In this document: piece after piece, positions 9,291-18,544 of the stretch
How the letters are laid out: each line of letters opens with the position of its first letter
Numbering within the stretch: position 1 is the first letter of the stretch
Assembly (NCBI RefSeq): GCF_009362785.1
Contig: NZ_WHNQ01000006.1
Span: forward strand, 62,001-126,000
From: Paraburkholderia atlantica
Lineage (GTDB): Bacteria; Pseudomonadota; Gammaproteobacteria; Burkholderiales; Burkholderiaceae
Reading direction: 5' to 3'
Length of the DNA: 64,000 nucleotides
Translations under genes and position numbers: made by a program
The notes under the pieces: model-generated
What the model saw: only the letters and a program-made list of their open reading frames with translations
Databases searched by the model: none
Told to the model about the DNA's origin: nothing

Positions 9291-10217
9291 ATGAATTTCC
9301 AGCAATTGCGCTTCGTGCGCGAGGCCGTGCGGCAGAACATGAACCTGACCGAAGTGGCGAACGTGCTGTACACGTCGCAGTCGGGCGTGTCGAAGCAGAT
9401 CAAGGATCTCGAGGACGAACTCGGCGTCGACATTTTCGTTCGCCGCGGCAAGCGGCTGACGGGCCTCACCGAACCGGGCAAGGCCGTGCATCAGTTGATC
9501 GAGCGGATGCTGCTCGATGCGGAGAATCTGCGCCGCGTCGCGCGTCAATACGCGGATCAGGACAGCGGACACCTCGTTGTCGCGACCACCCATACGCAGG
9601 CGCGTTATGCGTTGCCGAAGGTGGTTCGCCAGTTCACGTCGGTGTTCCCGAAAGTGCATCTGGCGCTGCGCCAGGGCAGCCCGCAGCAGATCGCGCAGAT
9701 GATCATCAACGGCGAGGCCGATATCGGCATCTCGACCGAGGCGCTCGACCGCTTCCCCGACATCGTCACGTTCCCGTGCTATTCGTGGCATCACGTGGTG
9801 GTGGTGCCGAAGGATCATCCGCTGGTCGGCCGTGAAAACCTGACGCTCGACGAGATCGCCGAATTCCCGATCGTCACGTACGACCAGGATTTCACGGGCC
9901 GCTCGCATATCGACCAGGCATTCGCGAAAGCAGGCGCGTTGCCCGACGTCGTGCTGACCGCGATCGACGCCGACGTGATCAAGACCTACGTCGAGCTCGG
10001 CATGGGCATCGGCGTGGTCGCGGCGATGGCCTACGATCCGAAGCGCGACACCGAACTCGTCGCGCTGGATACGCAGCATCTGTTCGAGGCGAGCACGACG
10101 CGCGTCGGTCTGCGCAAGGGCGCGTTCCTGCGTGCGTACGCGTATCGGCTGATCGAGATGTTCGCGCCGCAACTGAGCGAGACCGATATCGCGGCGCAGT
10201 TGCGCGAGGCCGCTTAA
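9291..10217 (+). CDS. cysB: LysR-type regulator CysB
   Basis: Transcriptional activator of sulfur assimilation, 308 residues. The N-terminal helix-turn-helix spans about residues 1-60 (MNFQQLRFVREAV, NVLYTSQSGVSKQIKDLE), and the effector domain carries the TTHTQARYALP and GEADIGISTE stretches of CysB/Cbl proteins. In enteric bacteria CysB responds to N-acetylserine and thiosulfate. Its place after cysA supports control of the operon upstream. The paralogue Cbl/SsuR cannot be fully excluded without a tree. Confidence 0.9.
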   Translation: MNFQQLRFVREAVRQNMNLTEVANVLYTSQSGVSKQIKDLEDELGVDIFVRRGKRLTGLTEPGKAVHQLIERMLLDAENLRRVARQYADQDSGHLVVATTHTQARYALPKVVRQFTSVFPKVHLALRQGSPQQIAQMIINGEADIGISTEALDRFPDIVTFPCYSWHHVVVVPKDHPLVGRENLTLDEIAEFPIVTYDQDFTGRSHIDQAFAKAGALPDVVLTAIDADVIKTYVELGMGIGVVAAMAYDPKRDTELVALDTQHLFEASTTRVGLRKGAFLRAYAYRLIEMFAPQLSETDIAAQLREAA

Positions 10218-10270
10218 GCCTCGCGCTTTCACGCATGGCGGCGCGCGATGCATCGCTTACAATCGCCGCC

Positions 10271-11317
10271 ATGAATACCTCGACTTCCTCTCTCCCGACT
10301 CCTCCCTGCACGCCGGGCGCCACTTCCTCGTTGCCGCGCATCGCCGTGCTCGCGACTGGCGGCACGATCGCCGGCGCCGCACCGGATGCCGCCAATACGT
10401 CCGGCTATCAGGCGGGCGTCGTCGGCGTCGATCAGTTGCTCGCGGCGGTGCCGGCGCTGTCGACGGTCGCGCGCATCGCGCCGGAGCAGATCGCCAGCGT
10501 CGATAGCAAGGACATGGCGCTGCCGCTGTGGACCACGCTCGCGCAACGTATCAACACGCTGCTCGCGACGGACGACGTCGACGGCGTGGTCGTCACGCAT
10601 GGCACCGACACGCTCGAAGAAACCGCCTACCTGCTGCATCTGACCGTCAAGTCGGACAAGCCCGTCGTGCTGACCGCGGCGATGCGGCCGGCGTCGGCGC
10701 TATCGGCCGATGGTCCGTTGAATCTGCTGAACGCGGTGACGGTCGCGGCGCATGCGGCTGCGCGCGGGCAGGGCGTGCTGGTCGCATTCAACAACCGCAT
10801 CCATTGCGCGCGCGACGTCGTGAAGACGAGCACCTATGCGGTCGACGCGTTCCAGTCGCCGGAAATCGGTGCGCTCGGTTGGGTGCAGGATGGCCGCGTC
10901 GAGTTTCAGCGCGGCGTGGTGCGCGCGCATACGCTTGCGAGCGGGTTCGCGATCGATACGGTGTGGCCGCACGTGGAGATCGTCGCGAGCTATGCGGGTG
11001 TGTCGCGCATTGCCGTCGACGCGCTCGTCGCCGCGGGCGTGCGCGGCATCGTAGTCGCGGGCACGGGCAATGGCTCGATCCATCAGGCGTTGCAGCAGGC
11101 GCTCGCCGAGGCGGTGTCGCGCGGGATCGCGGTAGTGCGCTCGTCGCGTGTGGGCTCGGGACATGTGATGCGCAACGGCGCCGCCGCTGACGATGCGCTC
11201 GGCTTCGTCAGCGCCGGTACGCTGAATCCGTACAAGGCGCGCGTGCTGTTGATGCTGGCGCTGGCAGCGGGCCATGCGGCGCCGGCTGCGTTGCAGCGGG
11301 TGTTCGATACCTACTGA
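10271..11317 (+). CDS. L-asparaginase
   Basis: Hydrolyses L-asparagine to aspartate and ammonia; 348 residues. Catalytic threonines are Thr32 in the TGGTIAG motif and Thr112 in HGTDTLEE with Asp113. The RDVVKTSTYAVDAFQSP and SGTLNPYKARVLLMLAL stretches follow the type II (AnsB-like) pattern. Unlike periplasmic AnsB there is no signal peptide; the first 22 residues are Ser/Pro/Thr rich, so the enzyme is probably cytoplasmic. The ATG at 10271 is chosen over an upstream in-frame ATG at 10235, which lacks a clear ribosome site. Confidence 0.9.
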   Translation: MNTSTSSLPTPPCTPGATSSLPRIAVLATGGTIAGAAPDAANTSGYQAGVVGVDQLLAAVPALSTVARIAPEQIASVDSKDMALPLWTTLAQRINTLLATDDVDGVVVTHGTDTLEETAYLLHLTVKSDKPVVLTAAMRPASALSADGPLNLLNAVTVAAHAAARGQGVLVAFNNRIHCARDVVKTSTYAVDAFQSPEIGALGWVQDGRVEFQRGVVRAHTLASGFAIDTVWPHVEIVASYAGVSRIAVDALVAAGVRGIVVAGTGNGSIHQALQQALAEAVSRGIAVVRSSRVGSGHVMRNGAAADDALGFVSAGTLNPYKARVLLMLALAAGHAAPAALQRVFDTY

Positions 11318-11580
11318 TTGACGAATCCGACAGCCGGACACCCGACGACGACGTCTGACCGACCAAGGCTTCCTCGGCGTCGCCGGGTGCCGCTGCGGAC
11401 CCCACTTGCCGCTCTCAGCCCAGAGCGGCGCGATTTGCCCGTTTTCCCGCGCCAGCAGCCTAAGCCGCCGGGCGACGAACGGGCGCCCCACTTGTGCTCA
11501 TCATCCCCTCGCGGATGCCGAAGCGGTCATCAGCGCAATCGACGACGAGATCAATCACACAGGAACCACGAAGCGAGACC
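11318..11580. other. Convergent intergenic region, no gene seen
   Basis: The asparaginase and glxR genes converge here. Short open frames on both strands have no family resemblance and no ribosome sites. I see no clear intrinsic terminator. Confidence 0.5.
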
Positions 11581-12492
11581 TCAAGCCGCCTTCGCTTCGT
11601 TGCTGTCCGGCGTTTGCGCGACCTCATGATTCGCCATGATCTCGAGCGCGCGCACCATCGCCGAGTGATCCCACGCCTTGCCGCCATTCGCCGCACAGAC
11701 GCTGAACAACTGCTGCGCGCTCGCGGTATGCGGCAGCGCGATGCCAAGCTTGCGCGCGCCATCGAGCGCGAGATTCAGGTCCTTCTGATGCAGTTCGATT
11801 CGAAAGCCCGGATTGAACGTGCGCTTCGTCATGCGCTCGCCATGCACTTCGAGAATCCGCGATGACGCGAAGCCGCCCATCAACGCGCGGCGCACGCGCT
11901 CCGGATCGGCGCCCGAGCGCGACGCGAACAGCAGCGCTTCCGCGACCGCTTCGATGTTCAGCGCCACGATGATCTGGTTCGCGACCTTGCAGGTCTGACC
12001 CGCGCCGTTCTCGCCGATCAGCGAGATGTTCTTGCCCATCAGTTCGAACAGCGGCTTGGCTAGCGCAAAGGCTTTTTCGGGGCCGCCGACCATGATCGTC
12101 AGCGATGCATCGCGCGCGCCGATTTCGCCGCCGGACACCGGTGCATCGAGATAGTCGACGCCTAGCGCGTTGATCTTCTTCGCGAACGCCTGAGTGTCGA
12201 GCGGCGAGATCGAGCTCATGTCGATCACGAGCTTGCCTTTGGTGAGACCCGCGGCGACGCCGTCGTCGGCGAACAGCACGTTGGCGACGTCAGGCGTGTC
12301 CGGCACCATGATGATGACGATGTCGGCGGCCTGCGCGACCGCGGTCGAACTGGCGACTACGTTTGTGCTCTTCGCGATGTCGTCCGGCACCGGATACGCG
12401 CCGTTCACGAACAGCGTGTGACCGCCCTTGATGAGGTTGCGCGCCATGTGGGCGCCCATGATGCCGAGTCCGATGAAGCCGATCTTTGCCAT
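11581..12492 (-). CDS. glxR: 2-hydroxy-3-oxopropionate (tartronate semialdehyde) reductase
   Basis: Reduces tartronate semialdehyde to D-glycerate with NAD(P)H, the last step of the glycerate route from glyoxylate. It is 303 residues and a beta-hydroxyacid dehydrogenase: the nucleotide-binding GLGIMGAHMARNL is at residues 8-20, the substrate motif DAPVSGGEIGA near residue 117, and the catalytic motif GAGQTCKVANQ has Lys169 and Asn172. It is the third gene of gcl-hyi-glxR, 50 bases behind hyi. GarR is the alternative name for the same activity; context favours GlxR. Confidence 0.94.
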   Translation of the reverse strand: MAKIGFIGLGIMGAHMARNLIKGGHTLFVNGAYPVPDDIAKSTNVVASSTAVAQAADIVIIMVPDTPDVANVLFADDGVAAGLTKGKLVIDMSSISPLDTQAFAKKINALGVDYLDAPVSGGEIGARDASLTIMVGGPEKAFALAKPLFELMGKNISLIGENGAGQTCKVANQIIVALNIEAVAEALLFASRSGADPERVRRALMGGFASSRILEVHGERMTKRTFNPGFRIELHQKDLNLALDGARKLGIALPHTASAQQLFSVCAANGGKAWDHSAMVRALEIMANHEVAQTPDSNEAKAA

Positions 12493-12542
12493 GTGTGTGA
12501 ATCTCCAGGGTTATAGGGGGCGTGCGTTGAGCCCAACGCGTC

Positions 12543-13352
12543 TCAAGCCGCCGCGTGCGCCGCGCCGCGCGCCTGACCGGCCACGCTTTGCACCCAGCCG
12601 AGGCCGGCCTCGGTCGTCGTGCGCGGCTTGTATTCGCAACCGACGTAGCCGTCGTAGCCGAGCGAGTCGAGCAGCGCGAACAGATACGGATAGTTGATCT
12701 CGCCGGTGCCCGGCTCGTGCCGTCCGGGGTTGTCCGCGAGCTGGATATGCGCGATCTGCGCGAGGTTCTTTTCGATCGTCGCCGCGAGTTCGCCTTCCAT
12801 CCGCTGCATGTGATAGATGTCGTATTGCAGGAACAGATTGTCCGAGCCGACCTCGCGAATCACGTCGAGTCCATCGCGTGAACGGTTCAGCGCGAAGCCC
12901 GGGATATCGTATGAGTTGCACGGCTCGACGAGCAGCCGGATGCCGGCCTTCTTCAACTCGCGCGCGGCAAAGCGCAGGTTGTCGACGATCGTCGCGCGGG
13001 CGGTGTCGGCAGAGATGTTCGCGCCCGGAATGCCGACGAGGCAGTTCAGTTGCGGCACCTTCAACGCGCTTGCGTATTCGATCGCACGTCCGACGCCTTC
13101 CTGGAACTCGGCGACCCGCTCGGGCAGACACGCGATGCCGCGTTCGCCGGCTTCCCAGTTGCCCGCCGGCAGGTTGTGCAGCACCAGCTTCAGGCGGTTC
13201 TGCTGCAGACGTTCGCTCAATTCGGCGATCGAATACGGATACGGGAACAGGAATTCGACGGCGTGAAAGCCGGCATTGGCTGCTGCCGCGAAACGGTCGA
13301 GGAACGGCACTTCGTTGAACAGCATCGTCAGGTTCGCTGCGAATTTTGGCAT
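12543..13352 (-). CDS. hyi: Hydroxypyruvate isomerase
   Basis: Interconverts hydroxypyruvate and tartronate semialdehyde; 269 residues with a TIM-barrel xylose-isomerase-like fold. Typical Hyi stretches include NLTMLFNEVPFLDRF, LHNLPAGNWEAGERG, LLVEPCNSYDIPGF (catalytic Glu), QYDIYHMQRMEG and HIQLADNPGRHEPGTGEINY. The last residues are Ala rich. It lies between gcl (129 bases upstream) and glxR, the standard glyoxylate operon order. Confidence 0.95.
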   Translation of the reverse strand: MPKFAANLTMLFNEVPFLDRFAAAANAGFHAVEFLFPYPYSIAELSERLQQNRLKLVLHNLPAGNWEAGERGIACLPERVAEFQEGVGRAIEYASALKVPQLNCLVGIPGANISADTARATIVDNLRFAARELKKAGIRLLVEPCNSYDIPGFALNRSRDGLDVIREVGSDNLFLQYDIYHMQRMEGELAATIEKNLAQIAHIQLADNPGRHEPGTGEINYPYLFALLDSLGYDGYVGCEYKPRTTTEAGLGWVQSVAGQARGAAHAAA

Positions 13353-13481
13353 GGTGCGTTTGTCTCTCAGGTCGGTCAGGGAATGGCGCGCCGGGCGTGA
13401 TGAGGCGAGGGCGCGGAGCGTGAGCTCGGCCCTCGCGCATCGTGCGCGCTGAATGCTGCGGATACCGCGAAGGCGCGACGC

Positions 13482-15257
13482 TCAGTCGAGCAGGCTGATC
13501 GCGGTCGGCGCGTCCTCGCGCTTCTCGGCGAGTTCCTCGAACTCGTTGATCGCGTCGATCTCGGTGCCCATCGAGATGTTGGTCACGCGCTCGAGAATCA
13601 CTTCGACGATCACCGGCACGTTGAACTCGGCGAGCATCGACTGCGCTTTTTGCAGCGCCGGCTTCAACTCTTCCGGCTTGAACACGCGAATCGCCTTGCA
13701 GCCCAGACCTTCGGCGACCGCGACGTGATCGACGCCATAGCCGTTGGTCTCCGGTGAATTGATGTTCTCGAAGCCGAGCTGCACGCAGTAGTCCATTTCG
13801 AACGCGCGCTGGGCCTGGCGGATCAGCCCGAGGTACGAGTTGTTCACGACGACATGCACGTACGGCAGCTTGAATTGCGCGCCGGCCGCGAGCTCTTCGA
13901 TCATGAACTGGAAGTCGTAGTCGCCGGACAGCGCGACGATCGGCCGTTGCGGATCGGCCGCGCGCACGCCGAGCGCCGCCGGAATCGTCCAGCCGAGCGG
14001 GCCCGCCTGGCCGCAGTTGATCCAGTTGCGCGCCTTGTACACGTGCAGGAATTGCGCGGCGGCGATCTGCGACAAGCCGATGGTGCTCACGTAGCAGGTA
14101 TCGCGGCCGAACACCTGGTTCATCTCTTCGTAGACGCGCTGCGGCTTCATCGGCACGTTGTCGAAGTGGGTCTTGCGCAGCATCGTGCGCTTGCGTTGCT
14201 GGCAATCGGCGACCCACGCGCTGCGATCCTTCAGCTTGCCCGCGGCCTTCCACTCGCCGGCGACTTCGACGAACAGTTCGAGCGCGGCCTTCGCGTCCGA
14301 CACGATGCCGAGATCCGGGCCGAACACACGGCCGATCTGCGTCGGTTCGATATCGACATGCACGAACTTGCGGCCCTTCGTATAGACATCGACGCTGCCG
14401 GTGTGACGGTTGGCCCAGCGGTTGCCGATGCCGAGCACGAAGTCGGACGCGAGCATCGTTGCGTTGCCGTAGCGATGCGAGGTCTGCAGACCGACCATGC
14501 CGGCCATCAGCGGATGGTCGTCGGGAATCGCGCCCCAGGACATCAGCGTCGGGATCACCGGCACGCCCACCGTTTCGGCGAACTTCACGAGCAGATCTTC
14601 GGCCACCGCGTTCAACACACCGCCGCCCGATACGATCAACGGCTTGTCGGCATCGTTGAGCAGCGTCAGCGCCGCTTCGATCTGCTTGCGGGTCGCCTTC
14701 GGCTTGTAGACCGGCAGCGGTTCGTACGTGTCGATATCGAATTCGATTTCGGCGAGCTGCACGTCGATCGGCAAGTCGACCAGCACCGGACCCGGACGGC
14801 CCGAGCGCATCAGATGGAACGCCTGCTGGAACACGCGCGGCACCAGCGCCGGTTCGCGCACGGTCACGGCCCACTTGGTGACGGGCTTCGCGATCGCTTC
14901 GATATCGACGGCCTGGAAGTCTTCCTTGTACAGACGCGCGCGTGGCGCCTGACCTGTGATAGCCAGAATAGGAATCGAGTCGGCCTGAGCGGAATACAAA
15001 CCGGTGATCATGTCGGTGCCGGCGGGGCCCGATGTGCCGATGCATACGCCGATGTTGCCCGGCTGGGCACGCGTATAGCCCTCGGCCATGTGCGATGCGC
15101 CCTCGACGTGACGCGCGAGCACGTGGCTGATGCCGCCGGCTTTGCGCATCGCCGAGTAGAACGGGTTGATCGCCGCGCCCGGCACGCCGAACGCGGTATC
15201 GATGCCTTCTTTTTCGAGCACCAGAACGGCGGCGTCGACGGCTCTCATCTTGGCCAT
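13482..15257 (-). CDS. gcl: Glyoxylate carboligase (tartronate-semialdehyde synthase)
   Basis: Thiamine-diphosphate and FAD enzyme joining two glyoxylates into tartronate semialdehyde with loss of CO2; 591 residues, close to the family length. The N-terminus matches E. coli Gcl nearly residue for residue. Val51 (RHVEGA) replaces the glutamate that nearly all other ThDP enzymes use there, a known hallmark of Gcl. The ThDP-binding region is the [15 protein letters not shown] stretch. The ATG at 15257 follows a GAGGAG site. It is the first gene of the glyoxylate operon, divergent from a LysR regulator. Confidence 0.97.
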   Translation of the reverse strand: MAKMRAVDAAVLVLEKEGIDTAFGVPGAAINPFYSAMRKAGGISHVLARHVEGASHMAEGYTRAQPGNIGVCIGTSGPAGTDMITGLYSAQADSIPILAITGQAPRARLYKEDFQAVDIEAIAKPVTKWAVTVREPALVPRVFQQAFHLMRSGRPGPVLVDLPIDVQLAEIEFDIDTYEPLPVYKPKATRKQIEAALTLLNDADKPLIVSGGGVLNAVAEDLLVKFAETVGVPVIPTLMSWGAIPDDHPLMAGMVGLQTSHRYGNATMLASDFVLGIGNRWANRHTGSVDVYTKGRKFVHVDIEPTQIGRVFGPDLGIVSDAKAALELFVEVAGEWKAAGKLKDRSAWVADCQQRKRTMLRKTHFDNVPMKPQRVYEEMNQVFGRDTCYVSTIGLSQIAAAQFLHVYKARNWINCGQAGPLGWTIPAALGVRAADPQRPIVALSGDYDFQFMIEELAAGAQFKLPYVHVVVNNSYLGLIRQAQRAFEMDYCVQLGFENINSPETNGYGVDHVAVAEGLGCKAIRVFKPEELKPALQKAQSMLAEFNVPVIVEVILERVTNISMGTEIDAINEFEELAEKREDAPTAISLLD

Positions 15258-15428
15258 GAATGTCTCCTCAATGTCGGTAATTACGTCGGTTGAGGGACAC
15301 TGTAGGGCTGCGCCAAAGGTTTGATAAGATCAGTCCGGGTCGCTTATTCCGAAACAAAAAGTATGGAATGGCGTGACGCCCGGCGCACGGCCGCCATCGG
15401 CCCGGCAACAGACAGGTGGGAGACGAGC

Positions 15429-16343
15429 ATGGACCGCTTCAAACAGATCGAAACCTTCGTGCGGGTCGCCGATGCGGGCAGTCTCGCGGCGGCGGCGCTC
15501 GAGGAGGGCGTGTCGCCGGTGATTCTCGGGCGGCGTATCGACGCGCTGGAGAAGCGCCTCGGCGTGAAGCTGATGTATCGCACGACGCGGCGGCTGGTGG
15601 TCAGCGAGGACGGCGCCGCGTTTCTCGAACGCTGCCGCGGTCTCCTCAGCGAATGGGATCAGGCGGAAAACGAACTGAGCGCGGGGCGCCGCGCGGTGAA
15701 CGGCCATCTGATCGTGTCGGCGCCGGCCGCGTTCGGCCGCAAGCACGTCGCGCCGCTCGCGCCCGCGTTTTTGCGCGACAAACCCGGGTTGCAGATGTCG
15801 TTCAATCTGACCGACCGGGTCGTCGATCTGGTGCGCGAGGGTTACGACCTGTCGATTCGCATCGGCGGCACGGTCGATCCGAACTTCGTCGCGGTGAAGC
15901 TGGCGTCGAACCGGCGTGTGGTGTGCGGTACGCCCGAGTATTTCCGCCGTCACGGCAAGCCGAAGACGCTCGAGGACCTGCCGGCCCACAACTGCCTCGC
16001 GTTCAATCTGCAAGGCGGGCAGAACCGCGGCTGGTACTTCCGCCGCAACGGCAAGCTCGCGACGGTGCGAGTAGGCGGCTCGCTCGACTGCAACGATGGC
16101 GAACTGCTGCATCGCTGGGTTTCGGAAGGGCTCGGACTCGGCTGGCGCTCGACATGGGAAATCCAGCAGCAGCTCGCGCGCGGCGAGCTCGAAACCGTGC
16201 TCGACGAGTATGCGCTGCCCGATTACGACATCCTTGCTGTCTATCCGCAGCAGCGCTACGTGCCGGCGCGGGTGCGCTATTTCATCGACTATCTGAAAGA
16301 CGTGTACGCGAGCGACGACTACTGGAACCGGCCGTCGTACTAG
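15429..16343 (+). CDS. LysR-type transcriptional regulator, divergent from gcl
   Basis: Regulator of 304 residues. The winged helix-turn-helix is at residues 1-60 (MDRFKQIETFVRVADAGSLA, then ILGRRIDALEKRLGVKL). The effector domain has AAFGRKHVAP, DLVREGYDLSIRIG and LGWRSTWEIQQQLARGELETVL, the CrgA/DsdC-like pattern. The ATG at 15429 is preferred because the HTH begins there and a GGGAGA sequence stands about ten bases upstream. The 171-base divergent gap with gcl suggests it controls the glyoxylate operon; the ligand is unknown. Confidence 0.88.
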   Translation: MDRFKQIETFVRVADAGSLAAAALEEGVSPVILGRRIDALEKRLGVKLMYRTTRRLVVSEDGAAFLERCRGLLSEWDQAENELSAGRRAVNGHLIVSAPAAFGRKHVAPLAPAFLRDKPGLQMSFNLTDRVVDLVREGYDLSIRIGGTVDPNFVAVKLASNRRVVCGTPEYFRRHGKPKTLEDLPAHNCLAFNLQGGQNRGWYFRRNGKLATVRVGGSLDCNDGELLHRWVSEGLGLGWRSTWEIQQQLARGELETVLDEYALPDYDILAVYPQQRYVPARVRYFIDYLKDVYASDDYWNRPSY

Positions 16344-16530
16344 CGGGCGTACTAGTTGGCGGGAGGCGCGCGGGCGAGCCCGAACTTTTGGCGATTCTCG
16401 GCGGAAGTCGGGAATAAACTGGGTCTATGGCCAGTTCTGCTGTGAAAGACACGTCAGCAACGACACCACGCGGGGCGCTCGACAGCAGCGACCCGCACGA
16501 CGCAGCCGCCATGCCCTTGGAGGGACCCAC

Positions 16531-17415
16531 GTGGTCCAGACCGACTCAGACGCCGCCAGCGCGCGCGGCGAGCCAAATGCTGGCACCGACGCCGATGCCG
16601 ATGCAGCGAAAAGCCGCCGCTTCCAGCAGCTGGCGTTGCCGCATCTCGACGCCGCGTACAACCTCGCGCGCTGGCTGTGCGGCAATCCGAACGATGCCGA
16701 GGACGTCGTGCAGGAAGCGTTCATGCGCGCGTTCCGCTTCTTCGATACGTTTCGCGGCGACTCCGCGCGGCCTTGGCTGCTCGCGATCGTGCGCCGCACC
16801 TGGTACACGGAATGGCGGCGGCGCGCGCCGTCGCACGACATGCTCGAATTCGACGAAACGATGGACGATGCGACCCTCGACGGCTGGAGCGCTGGCGGCG
16901 ACGATCCGCAGACGCTGCTGATCCGCGACGAGGACGTGCGACTGGTGCACGATGCGCTGGCGCTTTTGCCGGTCGAGTATCGCGAGGTGCTGATCTTGCG
17001 TGAGCTCGAAGAGATGGGATATCGGGAGATCGCGGTGGTGGCCGACGTGCCGATCGGTACGGTGATGTCGCGGCTCGCGCGTGGGCGGCGCAAGCTGGCG
17101 GAGGTGTTGATGGCGCAGCAGCGAGGCGGAGGGGAGCAGGGTGGCAAGGGGCGCAAGGGCGGGCAGGGTAGCCGGCCGGAGGCGCGGTCGGATCGGGACG
17201 CGCAATCCGGGCGACTCGCGAGGTCGGCGGCCACCGCGCCGCCTGCACCCTGCGCCCAGCCGGCCAGAAGTTCAGGCGACGGTCGCCCGGCATCGTCGGC
17301 GGGTATGCCCGCCACCGCAACAGTGACACAGCTCCGGGCGTTTGCCGACGGCCGGCCCCTCAACATTCCCGGCGCTGCCGCCGACCCCGCTCAGGAGACG
17401 CCGGATGGACTGTAA
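16531..17415 (+). CDS. ECF sigma factor with long C-terminal tail
   Basis: RpoE-like sigma factor of 294 residues. Region 2 is at about residues 33-95 (AYNLARWLCGNPNDAEDVVQ, FRGDSARPWLLAIVRR) and region 4 at about 137-192 (LPVEYREVLILRELEEMGYR, VPIGTVMSRLARGRRKL). A normal ECF protein would end near residue 193. Here about 100 Gly/Arg/Ala/Pro-rich residues follow, ending 11 bases inside the anti-sigma gene. GTG at 16531 is chosen because GGAGGG lies seven bases upstream. Overlap with the anti-sigma gene implies coupled translation. Target promoters are unknown. Confidence 0.88.
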   Translation: MVQTDSDAASARGEPNAGTDADADAAKSRRFQQLALPHLDAAYNLARWLCGNPNDAEDVVQEAFMRAFRFFDTFRGDSARPWLLAIVRRTWYTEWRRRAPSHDMLEFDETMDDATLDGWSAGGDDPQTLLIRDEDVRLVHDALALLPVEYREVLILRELEEMGYREIAVVADVPIGTVMSRLARGRRKLAEVLMAQQRGGGEQGGKGRKGGQGSRPEARSDRDAQSGRLARSAATAPPAPCAQPARSSGDGRPASSAGMPATATVTQLRAFADGRPLNIPGAAADPAQETPDGL

Positions 17416-18352
17416 CGAAGCTCGGCCGCTCCTCGATGCGAATGCCGATCACGAACTGCCGGCGCCCGATGCGCGCCGGGTCCAGCAGCATATCGAGGGC
17501 TGCGACGACTGCCGGCGCGCGAGCGACAACGTGCGCGCGCTGAGCGGCGCGCTGCGCGCGGCGCCGTATCATCGGGCGCCGCAGTCGTTGCGGGCGCGGA
17601 TCGTGGCGGGCTTGCCCGGCGTCGGCGACGAAGGGTCCGCGGTGTCGGCCGCGACGGCCGCGCCTGACGATGCACCGAAGGAGTCTGCCGCCGGGATGAC
17701 GCAGCCGCCGACGCAGCGACCTCGGCGTCAGCGTCGCGGGGCGCGGTGGCCCGGCTGGCTCGACGGATGGCTCGGGGGCTTCGGCGACCCGCTCGGCGCG
17801 GGCGGTGCAAACCGCGCGGCGTCTCGCGGCGGCCTCGCGGCACTGGTGATCGCGTTGTGCGCGGCCGCCGCGGTGCTGACGCTGACGCTGCACCGCCCGA
17901 CCGCATCCTCGCCGTTCACCGACGAACTCGTCGAAAGCCATGTGCGCGCCCAGGTTTCCGGCCGCGACATCGACGTGATTTCGACCGACCGTCACACGGT
18001 GAAGCCATGGTTCAACGGCCGGCTCGACTACTCGCCGCCGGTCGAGGACCTCGCGGCGGCCGGCTTCGCGCTTCAGGGTGGCCGGCTCGACTACCTCGCG
18101 CATCAGCGGGTCGCGGTGCTCGTATACCGCTACGGCAAGCACGTAATCGACGTGTACGTGTTTCCGCAGTCCACGGCGGGGGGCGCGGCGCCAGCGGCGC
18201 TCGGTCACGACGGCTATTCGATCGCGCACTGGGACGCGGCGGGCATGACCTGGTGGGCGATCACGGACGCCGCGCCCGATGCGCTCACGGGCTTCGAAGC
18301 GGCGCTCAGAGCGCGCTTGCAGAGCGGCAGCCAACGCACGGAAGCCGGTTGA
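17405..18352 (+). CDS. Anti-sigma factor, zinc-finger (zf-HC2) transmembrane type
   Basis: Probable inhibitor of the overlapping ECF sigma factor; 315 residues. The N-terminal anti-sigma domain has the HIEGCDDC motif (His-x3-Cys-x2-Cys) near residues 30-37, preceded by CNEARPLLDA. One membrane segment (GLAALVIALCAAAAVLTLTL) lies near residue 145, and about 150 residues follow outside. The periplasmic part (KPWFNGRLDYSPPV, HVIDVYVFP) resembles that of other Burkholderia membrane anti-sigma proteins. The ATG at 17405 fits the family start and overlaps the sigma stop. Confidence 0.88.
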   Translation: MDCNEARPLLDANADHELPAPDARRVQQHIEGCDDCRRASDNVRALSGALRAAPYHRAPQSLRARIVAGLPGVGDEGSAVSAATAAPDDAPKESAAGMTQPPTQRPRRQRRGARWPGWLDGWLGGFGDPLGAGGANRAASRGGLAALVIALCAAAAVLTLTLHRPTASSPFTDELVESHVRAQVSGRDIDVISTDRHTVKPWFNGRLDYSPPVEDLAAAGFALQGGRLDYLAHQRVAVLVYRYGKHVIDVYVFPQSTAGGAAPAALGHDGYSIAHWDAAGMTWWAITDAAPDALTGFEAALRARLQSGSQRTEAG

Positions 18353-18379
18353 CGGGACAAAAACAGCCCGGCTTCCGTG
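18337..18379 (+). terminator. Hairpin at the end of the anti-sigma gene
   Basis: Perfect 12-base arms CACGGAAGCCGG (18337-18348) and CCGGCTTCCGTG (18368-18379) with a 19-base loop that contains the TGA stop. No T-run follows. It could be a factor-assisted terminator or an RNA stabiliser separating the sigma operon from the rpsF promoter. Confidence 0.5.
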
Positions 18380-18409
18380 ACCCGCCGCCCTAAGCTCTTG
18401 AAAACATGT

Positions 18410-18436
18410 CCGATTCCGCCGCCGAATCGGCGGAAT
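18410..18436. repeat. Two overlapping, mutually exclusive hairpins upstream of rpsF promoter
   Basis: CCGATTC (18410-18416) can pair with GAATCGG (18424-18430), or ATTCCGCC (18413-18420) with GGCGGAAT (18429-18436). The block ends four bases before the -35 of the rpsF promoter, so it is not in the rpsF leader. It may be part of the upstream 3' end or a protein-binding site. Confidence 0.45.
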
Positions 18437-18439
18437 ACC

Positions 18440-18468
18440 TTGCAACCCGTCCCCATTCGGGTTACACT
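18440..18468 (+). promoter_or_regulatory. Sigma70 promoter of the rpsF operon
   Basis: -35 TTGCAA at 18440-18445 and -10 TACACT at 18463-18468 with exactly 17 bases between them. Transcription would begin near 18475, about 70 bases before the rpsF ATG. Confidence 0.75.
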
Positions 18469-18484
18469 CTTCGGCTTCTCACTT

Positions 18485-18512
18485 GCCGCACCGGTTCCGA
18501 CGCCCGGGCGGC
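18485..18512 (+). promoter_or_regulatory. Leader hairpin of rpsF, possible S6:S18 autoregulatory element
   Basis: GCCGC-A-CCGG (18485-18494) pairs with CCGG-GCGGC (18504-18512), nine pairs with one bulged A, and a loop containing CCG. It lies in the predicted 5' leader of rpsF. An S6:S18-binding RNA structure with a conserved CCG is known in rpsF leaders of many bacteria. Whether this hairpin is that motif needs a covariance-model search. Confidence 0.4.
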
Positions 18513-18544
18513 TTCTATCCAAAAGTCAGCACAAGGAGTGTGTA

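Noticed and set aside
11318..11629. Short rightward open frame after the asparaginase gene
   Set aside because: It starts inside a convergent gap, runs into glxR on the other strand and has no ribosome site.
12511..15045. Long leftward open frame over hyi and gcl
   Set aside because: It lies in an alternative frame of well-identified genes and is Arg-rich without any family pattern.
16410..16418. GGGAATAAA as an ECF -35 element before the sigma gene
   Set aside because: The expected -10 (a GTCTA-type block) is only four bases away, not about 16, so it does not form the usual promoter.
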